From: Aquificota bacterium
GTDB lineage: Bacteria > Aquificota > Aquificia > Aquificales > Hydrogenothermaceae
NCBI GenBank assembly: GCA_013153295.1
Contig: JAADEV010000132.1
Coordinates: 1-10,954, forward strand
Direction of reading: 5' to 3'
Length of the DNA stretch: 10,954 nucleotides
The notes under the pieces are model-generated. The model had not been told where the DNA came from. It saw only the letters and a program-made list of their open reading frames with translations, and did no database searches. This document shows, piece by piece, positions 1-9,341 of the stretch; position 1 is the stretch's first letter, and each line of letters begins with the position of its first letter. Both the position numbers and the translations under genes were made by a program.

Positions 1-286
1 CATTAACACTTATAAATCCCTCCCCTGGAATACCTGTTTTTTTGTTTACTATAATGATTATAAGAGGAGGTAAATCATTTTCTTCGCAAAAATACATTAT
101 ATATCCCAATATCCTACTTAAGGCACTTGCACCCCTATATCCCATTACACTAGCAAGTTTAGAATATGTGACTAATTGTTTATTAGATGCTTTGCCTATT
201 AGATAAATCCATGCTTGTAAGGCTCTAACAGCTGATTTATTACCTTCTCCATATTCGTCAGCCAAATCCTCAAATATTTTAACCAT
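1..286 (-). CDS. Unrecognised small protein, partial (3' end beyond window)
   Basis: An open frame starts at ATG 286-284 and runs off the window edge with no stop, giving 95 visible residues. It lies 2 bases after the glyQ stop, and the last glyQ codons provide a Shine-Dalgarno sequence (AAGAGGT) at good spacing, so it is probably cotranscribed and translationally coupled to glyQ. The N-terminal ~55 residues look helical and basic (RALQAWIYLIGKA, then QLVTYSKLASVMGYRG), compatible with a small helical or winged-helix fold. A hydrophobic strand and turn follow, NDLPPLIIIIVN then KKTGIPGEGF, which reads like a conserved family motif. I do not recognise the family with confidence and give no function. 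The visible part is more AT-rich than glyQ, which hints at an accessory origin. Wrong start is unlikely; wrong function cannot be judged. Confidence 0.72.
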   Translation of the reverse strand, partial: MVKIFEDLADEYGEGNKSAVRALQAWIYLIGKASNKQLVTYSKLASVMGYRGASALSRILGYIMYFCEENDLPPLIIIIVNKKTGIPGEGFISVN

Positions 287-288
287 TT

Positions 289-1185
289 TTATACCTCTTT
301 CATCTTTAGTGGATAACCAAGTTCTTCCCTGTGTTTTACAAATGATTTTGCACATTCCTTTGCAAGGTTCCTAACCCTTGCTATAAACCTTGCCCTTTCA
401 TTTACAGATAAGGCTCCCCTTGCGTCAAGTAGGTTAAATGTGTGGGAACACTTTAGGGCATAATCGTATGCAGGTATTGGTAGGTTCATCTCCACCAGTC
501 TAAAACCTTCCTTTTCATACATATCAAATGTTTTAAGTAGCATATCCACATCTGCCACTTCAAAGTTGTATATAGACCACTGTCTTTCTGCCTCTTTGTA
601 TATATCCCCGTATGTAAGCCCATCTGCCCAAACTATATCAAAAACACTGTCAACATCTTGTAGATACATTGCTATCCTTTCAAGTCCGTATGTTATCTCT
701 ACACTTACAGACGGTAGGTCTAAGCTACCTACCTGTTGGAAGTATGTAAACTGGGTTATCTCCATACCGTCAAGCCAAACTTCCCAACCAAGCCCCCACG
801 CCCCAAGTGTTGGACTTTCCCAGTCGTCTTCAACAAAGCGGATATCGTGCATTGTAAGGTCTATACCAAGGGCTTCAAGGCTTTGTAGGTATAACTCCTG
901 TGGGTTTTCTGGGGCTGGTTTAAGTATTACCTGAAACTGGTAGTAATGTTGAAGTCTGTTAGGGTTTTCCCCGTATCTACCGTCCTTTGGTCTCCTTGAA
1001 GGTTCAACATAGCAAACATTCCAATCCTCCGGTCCCAACGCCCTAAGGAATGTGGCAGGGTTCATTGTTCCTGCCCCAACTTCTATATCGTAAGGTTGCC
1101 AGAGGATACAGCCCTTTTCTGTCCAGAATTTTTCTAATGTATGGATTATCTGCTGGAAGGTTAAAAACCTTTTACCTTCAGCCAT
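289..1185 (-). CDS. glyQ: Glycyl-tRNA synthetase alpha subunit
   Basis: This is the catalytic alpha subunit of the bacterial alpha2beta2 glycyl-tRNA synthetase, a class II enzyme that charges tRNA-Gly with glycine using ATP in the cytoplasm. The 298-residue length is normal for GlyQ. Family signatures are plain: [20 protein letters not shown] at residues 29-48, [20 protein letters not shown] at 59-78 with [13 protein letters not shown] after it, and the motif-3-like [12 protein letters not shown] at 165-176. The ATG at 1185 is preceded by GAGGAG at good spacing. The beta-subunit gene glyS is not in the window, so the two subunits are encoded apart, as in some other deep-branching bacteria. 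The only close partner is the small gene starting 2 bases downstream. Identification is secure. Confidence 0.97.
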   Translation of the reverse strand: MAEGKRFLTFQQIIHTLEKFWTEKGCILWQPYDIEVGAGTMNPATFLRALGPEDWNVCYVEPSRRPKDGRYGENPNRLQHYYQFQVILKPAPENPQELYLQSLEALGIDLTMHDIRFVEDDWESPTLGAWGLGWEVWLDGMEITQFTYFQQVGSLDLPSVSVEITYGLERIAMYLQDVDSVFDIVWADGLTYGDIYKEAERQWSIYNFEVADVDMLLKTFDMYEKEGFRLVEMNLPIPAYDYALKCSHTFNLLDARGALSVNERARFIARVRNLAKECAKSFVKHREELGYPLKMKEV

Positions 1186-1204
1186 TAACTCCTCACAAAA
1201 TTTA

Positions 1205-1245
1205 CTAACTAAACTATTTTATAGAATTTTTCCCTTTTCGGAAAC
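1205..1245 (-). promoter_or_regulatory. Possible promoter for glyQ
   Basis: Read on the minus strand, the glyQ leader holds a TATAAAAT box (about 1225-1218) some 35 bases before the start codon. A poor -35 candidate (TTTCCG) lies about 15 bases further upstream. The -10 is convincing but the -35 is weak, so the exact site is uncertain. The 205 bases between glyQ and the antitoxin start hold nothing else I can name. Confidence 0.3.
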
Positions 1246-1390
1246 TGTGTTTTTATATTAAAATGTCCCCAAACTTAAGGATAAACTACCACAAAAATAG
1301 TTAAAGAGTTGGTTCTATTTCATTTTAATGTTCTTACGTTATAAAATCATAGTTAATTCATACCAACCTTTCTGTAGGAGAAAATTTAGT

Positions 1391-1633
1391 ATGAGGAGAA
1401 TGCACACTTATCTGGAAGAGGAAACTTATAAATACTTAAAAGCAGAGAGTAGAAGAACTGGCAAAAGTATGTCTAGAATAGTAAGAGAAAGATTAAAAAC
1501 AGAGGTAAACCAATCTAAAGAAAACCTTATAAATGCTATAAATGAAGTAGCCGGTTTATGGCAATACAAAACTGAAAGTGTTGAAGAAACTATAAGGAAT
1601 ATAAGGAAAGGAAATAGAATTGGTAATATTTGA
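1391..1633 (+). CDS. Ribbon-helix-helix antitoxin, VapB-like
   Basis: This is a small DNA-binding antitoxin of a VapBC type II toxin-antitoxin pair. In such pairs it represses its own promoter and neutralises the PIN-domain toxin. The N-terminal ~37 residues fit a ribbon-helix-helix fold: a beta strand (MHTYLEEETYKYL) and two helices around the turn RRTGKSMSRIVRERLK. The C-terminal tail SVEETIRNIRKGNRI is the usual toxin-binding type. I start it at ATG 1391 (80 residues) because AGGAG at 1376-1380 sits 10 bases upstream. The longer frame back to 1328 has no ribosome site and does not look like RHH sequence. The gene overlaps the toxin gene by 14 bases. The partner toxin is truncated, so this antitoxin may be an orphan. 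The family call is good; the exact subfamily is uncertain. Confidence 0.8.
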   Translation: MRRMHTYLEEETYKYLKAESRRTGKSMSRIVRERLKTEVNQSKENLINAINEVAGLWQYKTESVEETIRNIRKGNRIGNI

Positions 1634-1824
1634 TACAGATGTTCTTATTTGGATCTTAAGGGGAAACAAAGAAGTTATTGAAAAAGCTAAGCAAATTATA
1701 AAGGATACAAATGGCGGGGTGTATATAACTCCTGTTCAAATTGCAGAAATCTATGCTGGGGCAAGGAAGAAAGAGATACAAAGTATAGAAAAATTATTAA
1801 ACAGTTTCAAACATTTAAACCTTA
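1620..1824 (+). pseudogene. VapC-like PIN-domain toxin, truncated
   Basis: This is the start of a PIN-domain ribonuclease toxin. It begins at TTG 1620, inside the end of the antitoxin gene, after an AAGGAAAGG ribosome site. The first ~68 residues are typical of VapC: FDTDVLIWIL with metal-binding Asp5, and ITPVQIAEIYAGA with Glu43, then helix sequence reaching FKHLNLI where the next strand should start. VapC proteins are usually about 125-140 residues and need further acidic residues in the C-terminal half. Those are missing. From about 1822 the frame reads through the antisense of the lysR 3' end to a stop at 1919, giving sequence without PIN character. The end given is approximate and marks where homology appears to stop. 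Most likely a non-functional remnant left by a deletion or rearrangement. Confidence 0.75.
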
Positions 1825-2709
1825 TCCTGTTCTTCTACCAAGGAGATGGTGGAGGAAGTCCCTGTCTATTTTTGGTAGCCTTAGATTTTTTTGGGTTATG
1901 CAGTAAAAGTTTCTGGTAAACTTCAAATCCTTAATCCTAACTTCTTTTAGATGGACACCAAGGAGATTTTTTACAACTAACCTTGATACAAAGGATAGAT
2001 AATCTGAGTTAGCTACCATTCTGGCAATAGCCTTACTACTACTAATCTCCACATCTGGTTTTAGCCTTACCCCCTTTGTTTCCAATTTTTTCTCTACTAT
2101 ATTCCTTGTTCCAGACCCCTGTTCCCTAAATATAAACCTGTATTTTGCCAGTTCCTCTGCCTCTATCTCATCTGGTATATACATATCCTTTGAGGCTATA
2201 AGTATTATCTCATCGTGGAAAAACTCAACCTTTTCATACTTGTTGGAAAACACCTCATCTTCTATCAAGCCTATGTAAAAAATCTTAGACTGTATACCCT
2301 CTTCTATCTCTTTAGAGTTTCCTACAAACAGATTTACCTTTATATCCTCTTTACCTTTTATAAAATCTGCCAGTATCTCAGGTAGAAGGAAATCCCCTAT
2401 AGTTGTGCTTGCCCCTATACGGAGGCTTTTTTGTAGATTTTCCTTTAGATTTGAAAGACCTTCTTCCATAAGGTTGTAGTCCTCAAGTATCCTTGAGGCG
2501 TATCTGTAGAATATCTCCCCTTCCGGTGTAAGGAAAACTCCTTTTTTATCCCTTCTAAATAGGGTTATTCCTAAGTAGTTCTCTATCTTTTTTATCTGTA
2601 GCGTAATGGTAGGCTGTGATAAAAACAGCAGTTCAGCGGCTTTTGAGAAACTTTTTGTATCTGCTACAGTCTTAAATATCTTTAGCCTGTGGTAATCTAA
2701 AATCTCCAT
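1822..2709 (-). CDS. LysR-family transcriptional regulator
   Basis: This is a LysR-type transcription factor of 295 residues, the usual length. The N-terminal winged helix-turn-helix covers residues ~6-65, with the recognition region SFSKAAELLFLSQPTITLQIKKIE followed by LGITLFRR and LTPEGEIF. A linker helix follows, then a periplasmic-binding-protein-like effector domain from about residue 93. The motif REQGSGTR at 195-202 is common in the CysB/CysL/CbbR-like branch, but effector and targets cannot be told from sequence. The ATG is 3 bases after the tlyA stop and uses a GGGGTG ribosome site formed by the end of tlyA, so the pair is very likely cotranscribed. LysR genes usually lie divergent from their targets, so this arrangement gives no target clue. 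Its 3' end meets the broken vapC, so its last residues may have been altered there. Confidence 0.93.
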   Translation of the reverse strand: MEILDYHRLKIFKTVADTKSFSKAAELLFLSQPTITLQIKKIENYLGITLFRRDKKGVFLTPEGEIFYRYASRILEDYNLMEEGLSNLKENLQKSLRIGASTTIGDFLLPEILADFIKGKEDIKVNLFVGNSKEIEEGIQSKIFYIGLIEDEVFSNKYEKVEFFHDEIILIASKDMYIPDEIEAEELAKYRFIFREQGSGTRNIVEKKLETKGVRLKPDVEISSSKAIARMVANSDYLSFVSRLVVKNLLGVHLKEVRIKDLKFTRNFYCITQKNLRLPKIDRDFLHHLLGRRTG

Positions 2710-2712
2710 TTT

Positions 2713-3528
2713 TCACCCCTTCCTTCCCTGAAACTCCCTGTGGGCTTGTTCAACAACTTCCTTTATATCCTTTTCGGTAATTTCATCTTTACAGTTTTCA
2801 CCCTTTTGAAGGTATGCCAAAAACTCTATATTCCCCTTTGTTCCCCAAGTATCTGAAAATGTTAATCCTTTTATACAATAACAGCTATCTGTAAGCCCCT
2901 GTAAAACCTTTTGTATCGCCTTTGTATGCAGTGTAGGGTCTTTTACAACCCCATCTTTTACTTCCCTTTTGGAAAGTTCAAACTGCGGCTTTATAAGGAC
3001 TATTCCCTCTGCCCCATCTTTTATTAGACTACACAGGTTCGGAAGTATTTTTAAAATAGAGATAAAGGAAACATCAGATACGAAAAAATCTACCTTTTGT
3101 GGTATTTCTTTTTCAGTAAGGTATCTGGCATTGGTCTTTTCCATAGAAACCACTTTCGGGTTGTTTTTTAGCTTTTCGTGTAGCTGGTTTGTCCCAACAT
3201 CAACAGCGTAAACAAGCCTTGCCCCGTGTTGAAGTAAACAGTCTGTAAAACCCCCTGTTGAAGCCCCTATATCAAGGCAAACTTTATCAGACACATCTAC
3301 CCCAAATACCTTAAGTCCCCTTTCCAGCTTATAGCCACCTCTGGAAACATACTTTTCACCTTCTTTTACCTGTATATCTACCCCTGTGTCTACCTTCTGC
3401 CCTACTTTGTCTACTTTCTGACCATTTACAAAAACATTACCAGACATTATTATCCGCTGGGCTTTCTCCCTACTTTCTACCAATCCCCTTTCAACAAGTA
3501 GCTTGTCTATCCTCTCTTTCTTTGCCAT
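2713..3528 (-). CDS. tlyA: TlyA family rRNA 2'-O-methyltransferase (S4 + FtsJ domains)
   Basis: This is a TlyA/hemolysin-A family protein of 271 residues. Characterised members methylate the ribose of cytidines in 23S rRNA (C1920) and, in the longer type, 16S rRNA (C1409). An S4 RNA-binding domain occupies residues ~5-60 (RIDKLLVERGLVESREKAQR, then VFVNGQKVDK). A Rossmann-like FtsJ methyltransferase domain follows. The SAM-binding motif is LDIGASTGGFTDCLLQHGA at 85-103. The likely catalytic K-D-K-E tetrad is visible as K67 (RGGYKLE), D152 (VSDVSF), K180 (LIKPQFE) and E235 (GNIEFL). The start at ATG 3528 has only a weak ribosome site but matches the normal N-terminus. It is the first gene of a two-gene unit with lysR. 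The old label 'hemolysin' is not supported by the motifs. Which rRNA is modified is inferred from the family. Confidence 0.94.
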   Translation of the reverse strand: MAKKERIDKLLVERGLVESREKAQRIIMSGNVFVNGQKVDKVGQKVDTGVDIQVKEGEKYVSRGGYKLERGLKVFGVDVSDKVCLDIGASTGGFTDCLLQHGARLVYAVDVGTNQLHEKLKNNPKVVSMEKTNARYLTEKEIPQKVDFFVSDVSFISILKILPNLCSLIKDGAEGIVLIKPQFELSKREVKDGVVKDPTLHTKAIQKVLQGLTDSCYCIKGLTFSDTWGTKGNIEFLAYLQKGENCKDEITEKDIKEVVEQAHREFQGRKG

Positions 3529-3563
3529 ATTAGTTCTGTTATTATTTCGTATTCACAATCATA

Positions 3564-3578
3564 ATTATAATAATTATA
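3564..3578 (-). promoter_or_regulatory. Possible -10 region for tlyA-lysR
   Basis: On the minus strand the AT-rich leader of tlyA contains two TATAAT boxes, at 3578-3573 and 3569-3564, about 36-50 bases before the start codon. Neither has a clear -35 at normal spacing. The inserted IS element begins only ~35 bases further upstream and may have replaced part of the original promoter. Confidence 0.35.
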
Positions 3579-3620
3579 TTAGCTTTATTTCTTATTTAAG
3601 AGAAATTTTATGCTAATTCC

Positions 3621-3636
3621 ACCCTTTAAAAAGGGT
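3621..3636 (+). repeat. Left-end hairpin of the IS605-family element
   Basis: ACCCTT and AAGGGT form a perfect 6-bp stem around the loop TAAA, followed by TTTT. Its place upstream of tnpA, like the right-end hairpin downstream of tnpB, suggests the subterminal hairpin bound by TnpA. Both hairpins are preceded by TTCC or overlap it. Taken alone it could pass for a weak terminator, but no plus-strand gene precedes it. Confidence 0.55.
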
Positions 3637-3721
3637 TTTTGCATCACACTAGCTTAAGCCAGAGATCCCTTTTATCGTTATTTTTTCATATAGTATCTAA
3701 AAGTTTCCAATAAATCGTTTA

Positions 3722-3750
3722 TTGACAAATCTTTATAAAAATCATATAGT
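3722..3750 (+). promoter_or_regulatory. Sigma-70 promoter inside the IS element
   Basis: TTGACA (3722-3727) is a perfect -35 box and TATAGT (3745-3750) a 5/6 match -10 box, with the ideal 17-base spacer. Transcription would start near 3757, only a few bases before the tnpA start at 3761, so the tnpA message would be nearly leaderless. The same transcript would cover the GC-rich omega-RNA region, and no terminator is seen before gap. Confidence 0.7.
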
Positions 3751-3760
3751 TATCATTGCA

Positions 3761-3928
3761 ATGGGAAAAGAAAATGTAGTTTATGGTAGAACCTGTGTTT
3801 ATAACTGCAACTACCATATAGTATTTGCAACTAAATATAGAAGAAAAGTCCTAACCCCAAAAATAGAAAAAAGACTAAAAGAACTTATACAAAATAGGGG
3901 TCGCTCACCTAACAAATCTACGATTTGA
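3761..3928 (+). pseudogene. tnpA: tnpA, IS200-type Y1 transposase, N-terminal remnant
   Basis: This is the N-terminus of the small single-strand transposase of IS200/IS605 elements. GRTCVYNCNYHIVFATKYRR at residues ~8-27, then KVLTPKIEKRLKELIQ, is the standard first ~45 residues of TnpA. Full TnpA is about 130-150 residues. The part carrying the HUH metal-binding pair and the catalytic tyrosine is absent. After about residue 45 the frame enters sequence from the tnpB end and stops at 3926-3928. I chose the ATG at 3761, which matches where TnpA proteins usually begin. A TTG at 3722 is in frame but falls on the -35 box of the promoter. No ribosome site is visible before 3761. The product cannot be an active transposase. 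Confidence 0.8.
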
Positions 3929-4151
3929 GCCTGCCGAAAGGCAGAGCACGAGCGGTAGGGCAGGAACTGTCCAAACTCAAGCCTGCGGAGCTGGCTCTGT
4001 CGGTGGACTTTTGCGAGAGCAAATTGGCGACCGAAAGGGAGCAGTGTCCAATAATGGGCAGTCTACGAGGCATCCAGCTGTGAAGCAGGAAACTTCTCAG
4101 AAGTTGGCGAGCTTGCAAAGCGAGCAAGTTCCTCAATTTATTGAGGAGTAG
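3900..4151 (+). pseudogene. tnpB: tnpB 3' remnant (C-terminal tail of TnpB)
   Basis: In the third plus frame an open stretch of about 82 codons runs from ~3903 to a TAG at 4149-4151. It is not listed by a start-based search because it has no start codon. The peptide reads RFEPAERQSTSGRAGTVQTQ at its beginning, then ACGAGSVGGLL, then HPAVKQETSQKLASLQSEQ near the end. This is the low-complexity tail found after the zinc-finger and RuvC-III parts of TnpB, the RNA-guided nuclease of IS605 elements. The nuclease domains, zinc finger and DRD motif are absent, so there is no activity. The stop falls just inside the right-end hairpin, as in complete elements where the tnpB 3' end and the guide RNA overlap. 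The tail may survive only because its DNA encodes the RNA. Confidence 0.65.
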
Positions 4152-4172
4152 TTCACGGAAAATACCTACCAA
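3921..4172 (+). ncRNA. Putative omega RNA (reRNA) of the IS605 remnant
   Basis: In IS605 elements the transcript of the tnpB 3' end and right end, plus ~16-20 bases of flank, is the guide RNA of TnpB. Here bases 3921-4130 are about 55% GC by hand count, against 25% in 3661-3720. They pack several hairpins: CTGCC-GAAA-GGCAG (3931-3944) and TTTGC-GAGA-GCAAA (4010-4023), both with GNRA tetraloops, the second enclosed by TCGGT/ACCGA (4000-4004/4030-4034). Others are TGTCC/GGGCA (4045-4049/4056-4060), AACTTC-TCA-GAAGTT (4091-4105) and CTTGC/GCAAG (4112-4116/4124-4128). A final hairpin lies at the right end. The scaffold would end at 4156, and the guide would start at 4157 (GGAAAATACCTACCAA). The 5' end is uncertain. 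A cognate tnpB would have to act from elsewhere. Expression is inferred from the upstream promoter. Confidence 0.6.
4131..4156 (+). repeat. Right-end hairpin and cleavage motif of the IS605-family element
   Basis: CCTCAA (4131-4136) and TTGAGG (4141-4146) form a perfect 6-bp stem with loop TTTA, followed by AGTAGTTCAC. A hairpin plus GTAGTTCAC fits the right end of IS605-family elements, where TnpA cuts the single strand just after the final motif. It overlaps the last codons of tnpB. Confidence 0.7.
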
Positions 4173-4227
4173 TATAATCACCTACAGAACCACCACTAAA
4201 ATAAGGTAAAATATTTGAAAATATGGT

Positions 4228-4234
4228 AAGGAGG
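4228..4234 (+). promoter_or_regulatory. Ribosome binding site of gap
   Basis: AAGGAGG lies 6 bases before the ATG of gap, a near-perfect site expected for strong translation. The short leader 4157-4227 also holds TATAAT at 4173-4178, a possible -10. The only -35-like partner is TTCACG at 4152-4157, 15 bases away and partly inside the IS right end. Confidence 0.75.
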
Positions 4235-4240
4235 ACTTAA

Positions 4241-5248
<1,008 letters not shown>

Positions 5249-5266
5249 TTCAAGGAGGTGGGATTT

Positions 5267-6358
5267 TTGGAGTTAGTAATAGAGAAAGGGGATTTACAAA
5301 CCCTTTTAAAAAAGGCAATATCTGCAACGGAGAAAAAATCTGCCCTCCCTGTGCTTGCAAACTTTCTGATAGAAGCAGGGGAGGATAAGATAACAGTGCA
5401 AGGAACAGACCTTGAGGTGCATGTTTCCATCTCAGGGTTTGCAAAGGTAGAACAGGAAGGGAAGGTATGTGTAAACGCCAAAAAATTAACAGATATTTCC
5501 AGACTACTACCAAGTAGTGAAGTCCATATGAAGTTGGAGGGGAATACACTTAAAGTTAAATCAGGGAAAACAAAATACTCCCTTCCAGTATCCCCACCTG
5601 AAGAGTTTCCTATGATGTATCCTTTCCCTGAGGACAACGGATTTATAGTTTCAGGGGACAGTATACAGAAGGGCATACAAAAAACATCTTACGCAGTATC
5701 AAAGGACGAAAGTAAACCATCATTACAAGGTGTCCTGTTTAAATCTAACAACTCTAAGTTAGATTTTGTAGCAACAGATGGACACAGACTTGCCCTGTAT
5801 ACAGCGGATATAAACGGAAACGGGGAGATAGATATAATAATCCCACAGAAGGCGTTAGCAGAGCTGAAAAAACTACTTACAGGTTTTGAAGATGTGGAAG
5901 TTGCCGCATCAGACCAGTATGTTTTCTTTAGGACAAAAGAGTGGGTTCTTATGTCCAGACTACTTGAGGGAACATTCCCAGACTACACAAAGGTGATACC
6001 TGAGGAGTTTTCAATACAGATACAGGTTGACAAAAAAGAGTTTTCAGACGGTATAAAAAGGGTGTCTGCAATAATAGAAGGGGAGCCTAAACCTGTAAAA
6101 CTTACACTAAAGGACAACACCCTACAGCTACAATCCCGTTCCACCGAACAAGGGGAAGCTACAGATGAGCTACAGGTAGAGTATGAAGGTGAAGAGTTTA
6201 ATATCACCTTTAACGCCAGATACCTACTTGAGGCGATAGATGTAATAGACACAGAAAAGGCTACAGTAAGGTTTGTATCCCAAAAGGCACAAACATTAAT
6301 ACTACCTGAAGGGGATACAGACCCTTACAAAGCTATAGTAATGCCAATGGAAGTTTAA
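5267..6358 (+). CDS. dnaN: DNA polymerase III beta subunit (sliding clamp)
   Basis: This is the beta sliding clamp, a homodimeric ring that holds DNA polymerase III and other repair and replication proteins on DNA. At 363 residues it has the normal length for three clamp-fold domains. Typical stretches are SATEKKSALPVLANFLIEA near the N-terminus, GVLFKSNNSKLDFVATDGHRLAL in the middle domain, and the C-terminal TDPYKAIVMPMEV, which matches the usual MPM end by the protein-binding cleft. I start at TTG 5267 rather than the in-frame GTG at 5258. The Shine-Dalgarno AAGGAGGT (5252-5259) sits 7 bases before the TTG but overlaps the GTG. The gene lies between gap and gyrB with very short gaps. dnaA and recF, frequent neighbours elsewhere, are not here. 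Identification is secure. Confidence 0.96.
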   Translation: MELVIEKGDLQTLLKKAISATEKKSALPVLANFLIEAGEDKITVQGTDLEVHVSISGFAKVEQEGKVCVNAKKLTDISRLLPSSEVHMKLEGNTLKVKSGKTKYSLPVSPPEEFPMMYPFPEDNGFIVSGDSIQKGIQKTSYAVSKDESKPSLQGVLFKSNNSKLDFVATDGHRLALYTADINGNGEIDIIIPQKALAELKKLLTGFEDVEVAASDQYVFFRTKEWVLMSRLLEGTFPDYTKVIPEEFSIQIQVDKKEFSDGIKRVSAIIEGEPKPVKLTLKDNTLQLQSRSTEQGEATDELQVEYEGEEFNITFNARYLLEAIDVIDTEKATVRFVSQKAQTLILPEGDTDPYKAIVMPMEV

Positions 6359-8791
<2,433 letters not shown>

Positions 8792-8799
8792 CACTTAAT

Positions 8800-8828
8800 T
8801 TGACAAAAAGTTTTTGATATGTAATAAT
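8800..8828 (+). promoter_or_regulatory. Sigma-70 promoter for rplM-rpsI
   Basis: TTGACA at 8800-8805 is a perfect -35. AATAAT at 8823-8828 (or TAATAA at 8822-8827) stands 17 or 16 bases downstream as the -10. Transcription would begin near 8835, giving a leader of about 34 bases. The box starts only 9 bases after the gyrB stop, and no terminator separates gyrB from it, so read-through from gyrB is also likely. Confidence 0.65.
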
Positions 8829-8868
8829 TTTTGACTTGTTAGACAACAAAAATAGGAAGAGGAGGATA

Positions 8869-9321
8869 ATGAAAACATATCGTATCCGTCCAGAGGAAGT
8901 GAAAAGAGAATGGTATGTAATTGACGCCACAGGAAAAAACCTTGGAAGATTAGCAACCCTTATAGCAAACACATTAAGGGGTAAACATAAACCTTACTTC
9001 CAGCCTGATGTAGATGTTGGGGATTTTGTTATCGTTATCAACGCAGATAAGATAACAGTAACAGGTAAAAAATTAACAGACAAAATCTACAAATACCACA
9101 CACACAGACCCGGTGGACTTAGACAAAGGTCTCTAAAATGGATGTTGGAAAACAAACCTGAAGAGGTTATCAGACTGGCAGTTGAAAGAATGCTACCTAA
9201 AAACAAACTCCAAAAAAGGTTTATGAAAAGACTGAAGGTTTACACCGGTTCAGAGCATAAACATCAGGCACAAAACCCAAAAAACTTAGAAGAGCTAAAT
9301 ACTCTGTGGAAAAACTTTTAA
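8869..9321 (+). CDS. rplM: 50S ribosomal protein L13
   Basis: L13 is an early-assembly protein of the large ribosomal subunit that binds 23S rRNA. The 150-residue product has the family features in order: EWYVIDATGKNLGRLAT, then LRGKHKPYFQPDVDVGDFV, VINADKITVTGKKL, and RMLPKNKLQKRFMKRLKVY followed by GSEHKHQAQNP. I start at ATG 8869 because GGAGG lies directly upstream and the N-terminus fits the family. The in-frame TTG at 8836 would add 11 basic residues, sits at the predicted transcription start and lacks a ribosome site. The next gene is rpsI 20 bases on, the classic L13-S9 operon order. In E. coli L13 autoregulates this operon; I see no obvious element for that in the 34-base leader. Confidence 0.97.
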   Translation: MKTYRIRPEEVKREWYVIDATGKNLGRLATLIANTLRGKHKPYFQPDVDVGDFVIVINADKITVTGKKLTDKIYKYHTHRPGGLRQRSLKWMLENKPEEVIRLAVERMLPKNKLQKRFMKRLKVYTGSEHKHQAQNPKNLEELNTLWKNF

Positions 9322-9341
9322 GGTTAGGGAGGTAAAAAGCC

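Larger units (their letters stand above)
3612..4156 (+). mobile_element. IS200/IS605-family element, internally deleted
   Basis: About 545 bases carry the parts of an IS200/IS605 transposon in the right order: a left-end hairpin, a promoter, the 5' end of tnpA, the 3' end of tnpB, and a right-end hairpin followed by GTAGTTCAC, a typical right-end sequence. The middle of the element is gone: most of tnpA and roughly the first 300+ codons of tnpB, with the junction near 3893-3903. Neither encoded protein can work. Because both ends survive, it could still be moved in trans by a TnpA from a full copy elsewhere, like a MITE. The left boundary is a guess: TTTAT at 3607-3611 is a plausible target pentamer just before the hairpin. 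The right boundary, after TTCAC, is better supported. Such elements do not make target duplications, so none is expected. Confidence 0.75.

Noticed and set aside
1620..1919. Full 99-residue toxin gene
   Set aside because: After about 1822 the sequence is only the reverse of the lysR coding end and has no PIN-domain character.
2713..3528. TlyA as a haemolysin
   Set aside because: S4 and FtsJ domains with the K-D-K-E tetrad point to an rRNA methyltransferase; there is no signal peptide or membrane segment.
3621..3640. Intrinsic terminator ACCCTT/AAGGGT followed by T5
   Set aside because: No plus-strand gene lies upstream to terminate, and its position fits the left-end hairpin of the IS605 element.
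3918..4181. 87-residue minus-strand protein across the GC-rich region
   Set aside because: It is antisense to the TnpB tail, which has recognisable family sequence, and the region is better explained as structured RNA.
3541..4240. Chromosomal origin near dnaN-gyrB
   Set aside because: I looked for clusters of TTATCCACA-like DnaA boxes in the intergenic DNA and saw none. The AT-rich stretch is better explained as a promoter region and IS left end.
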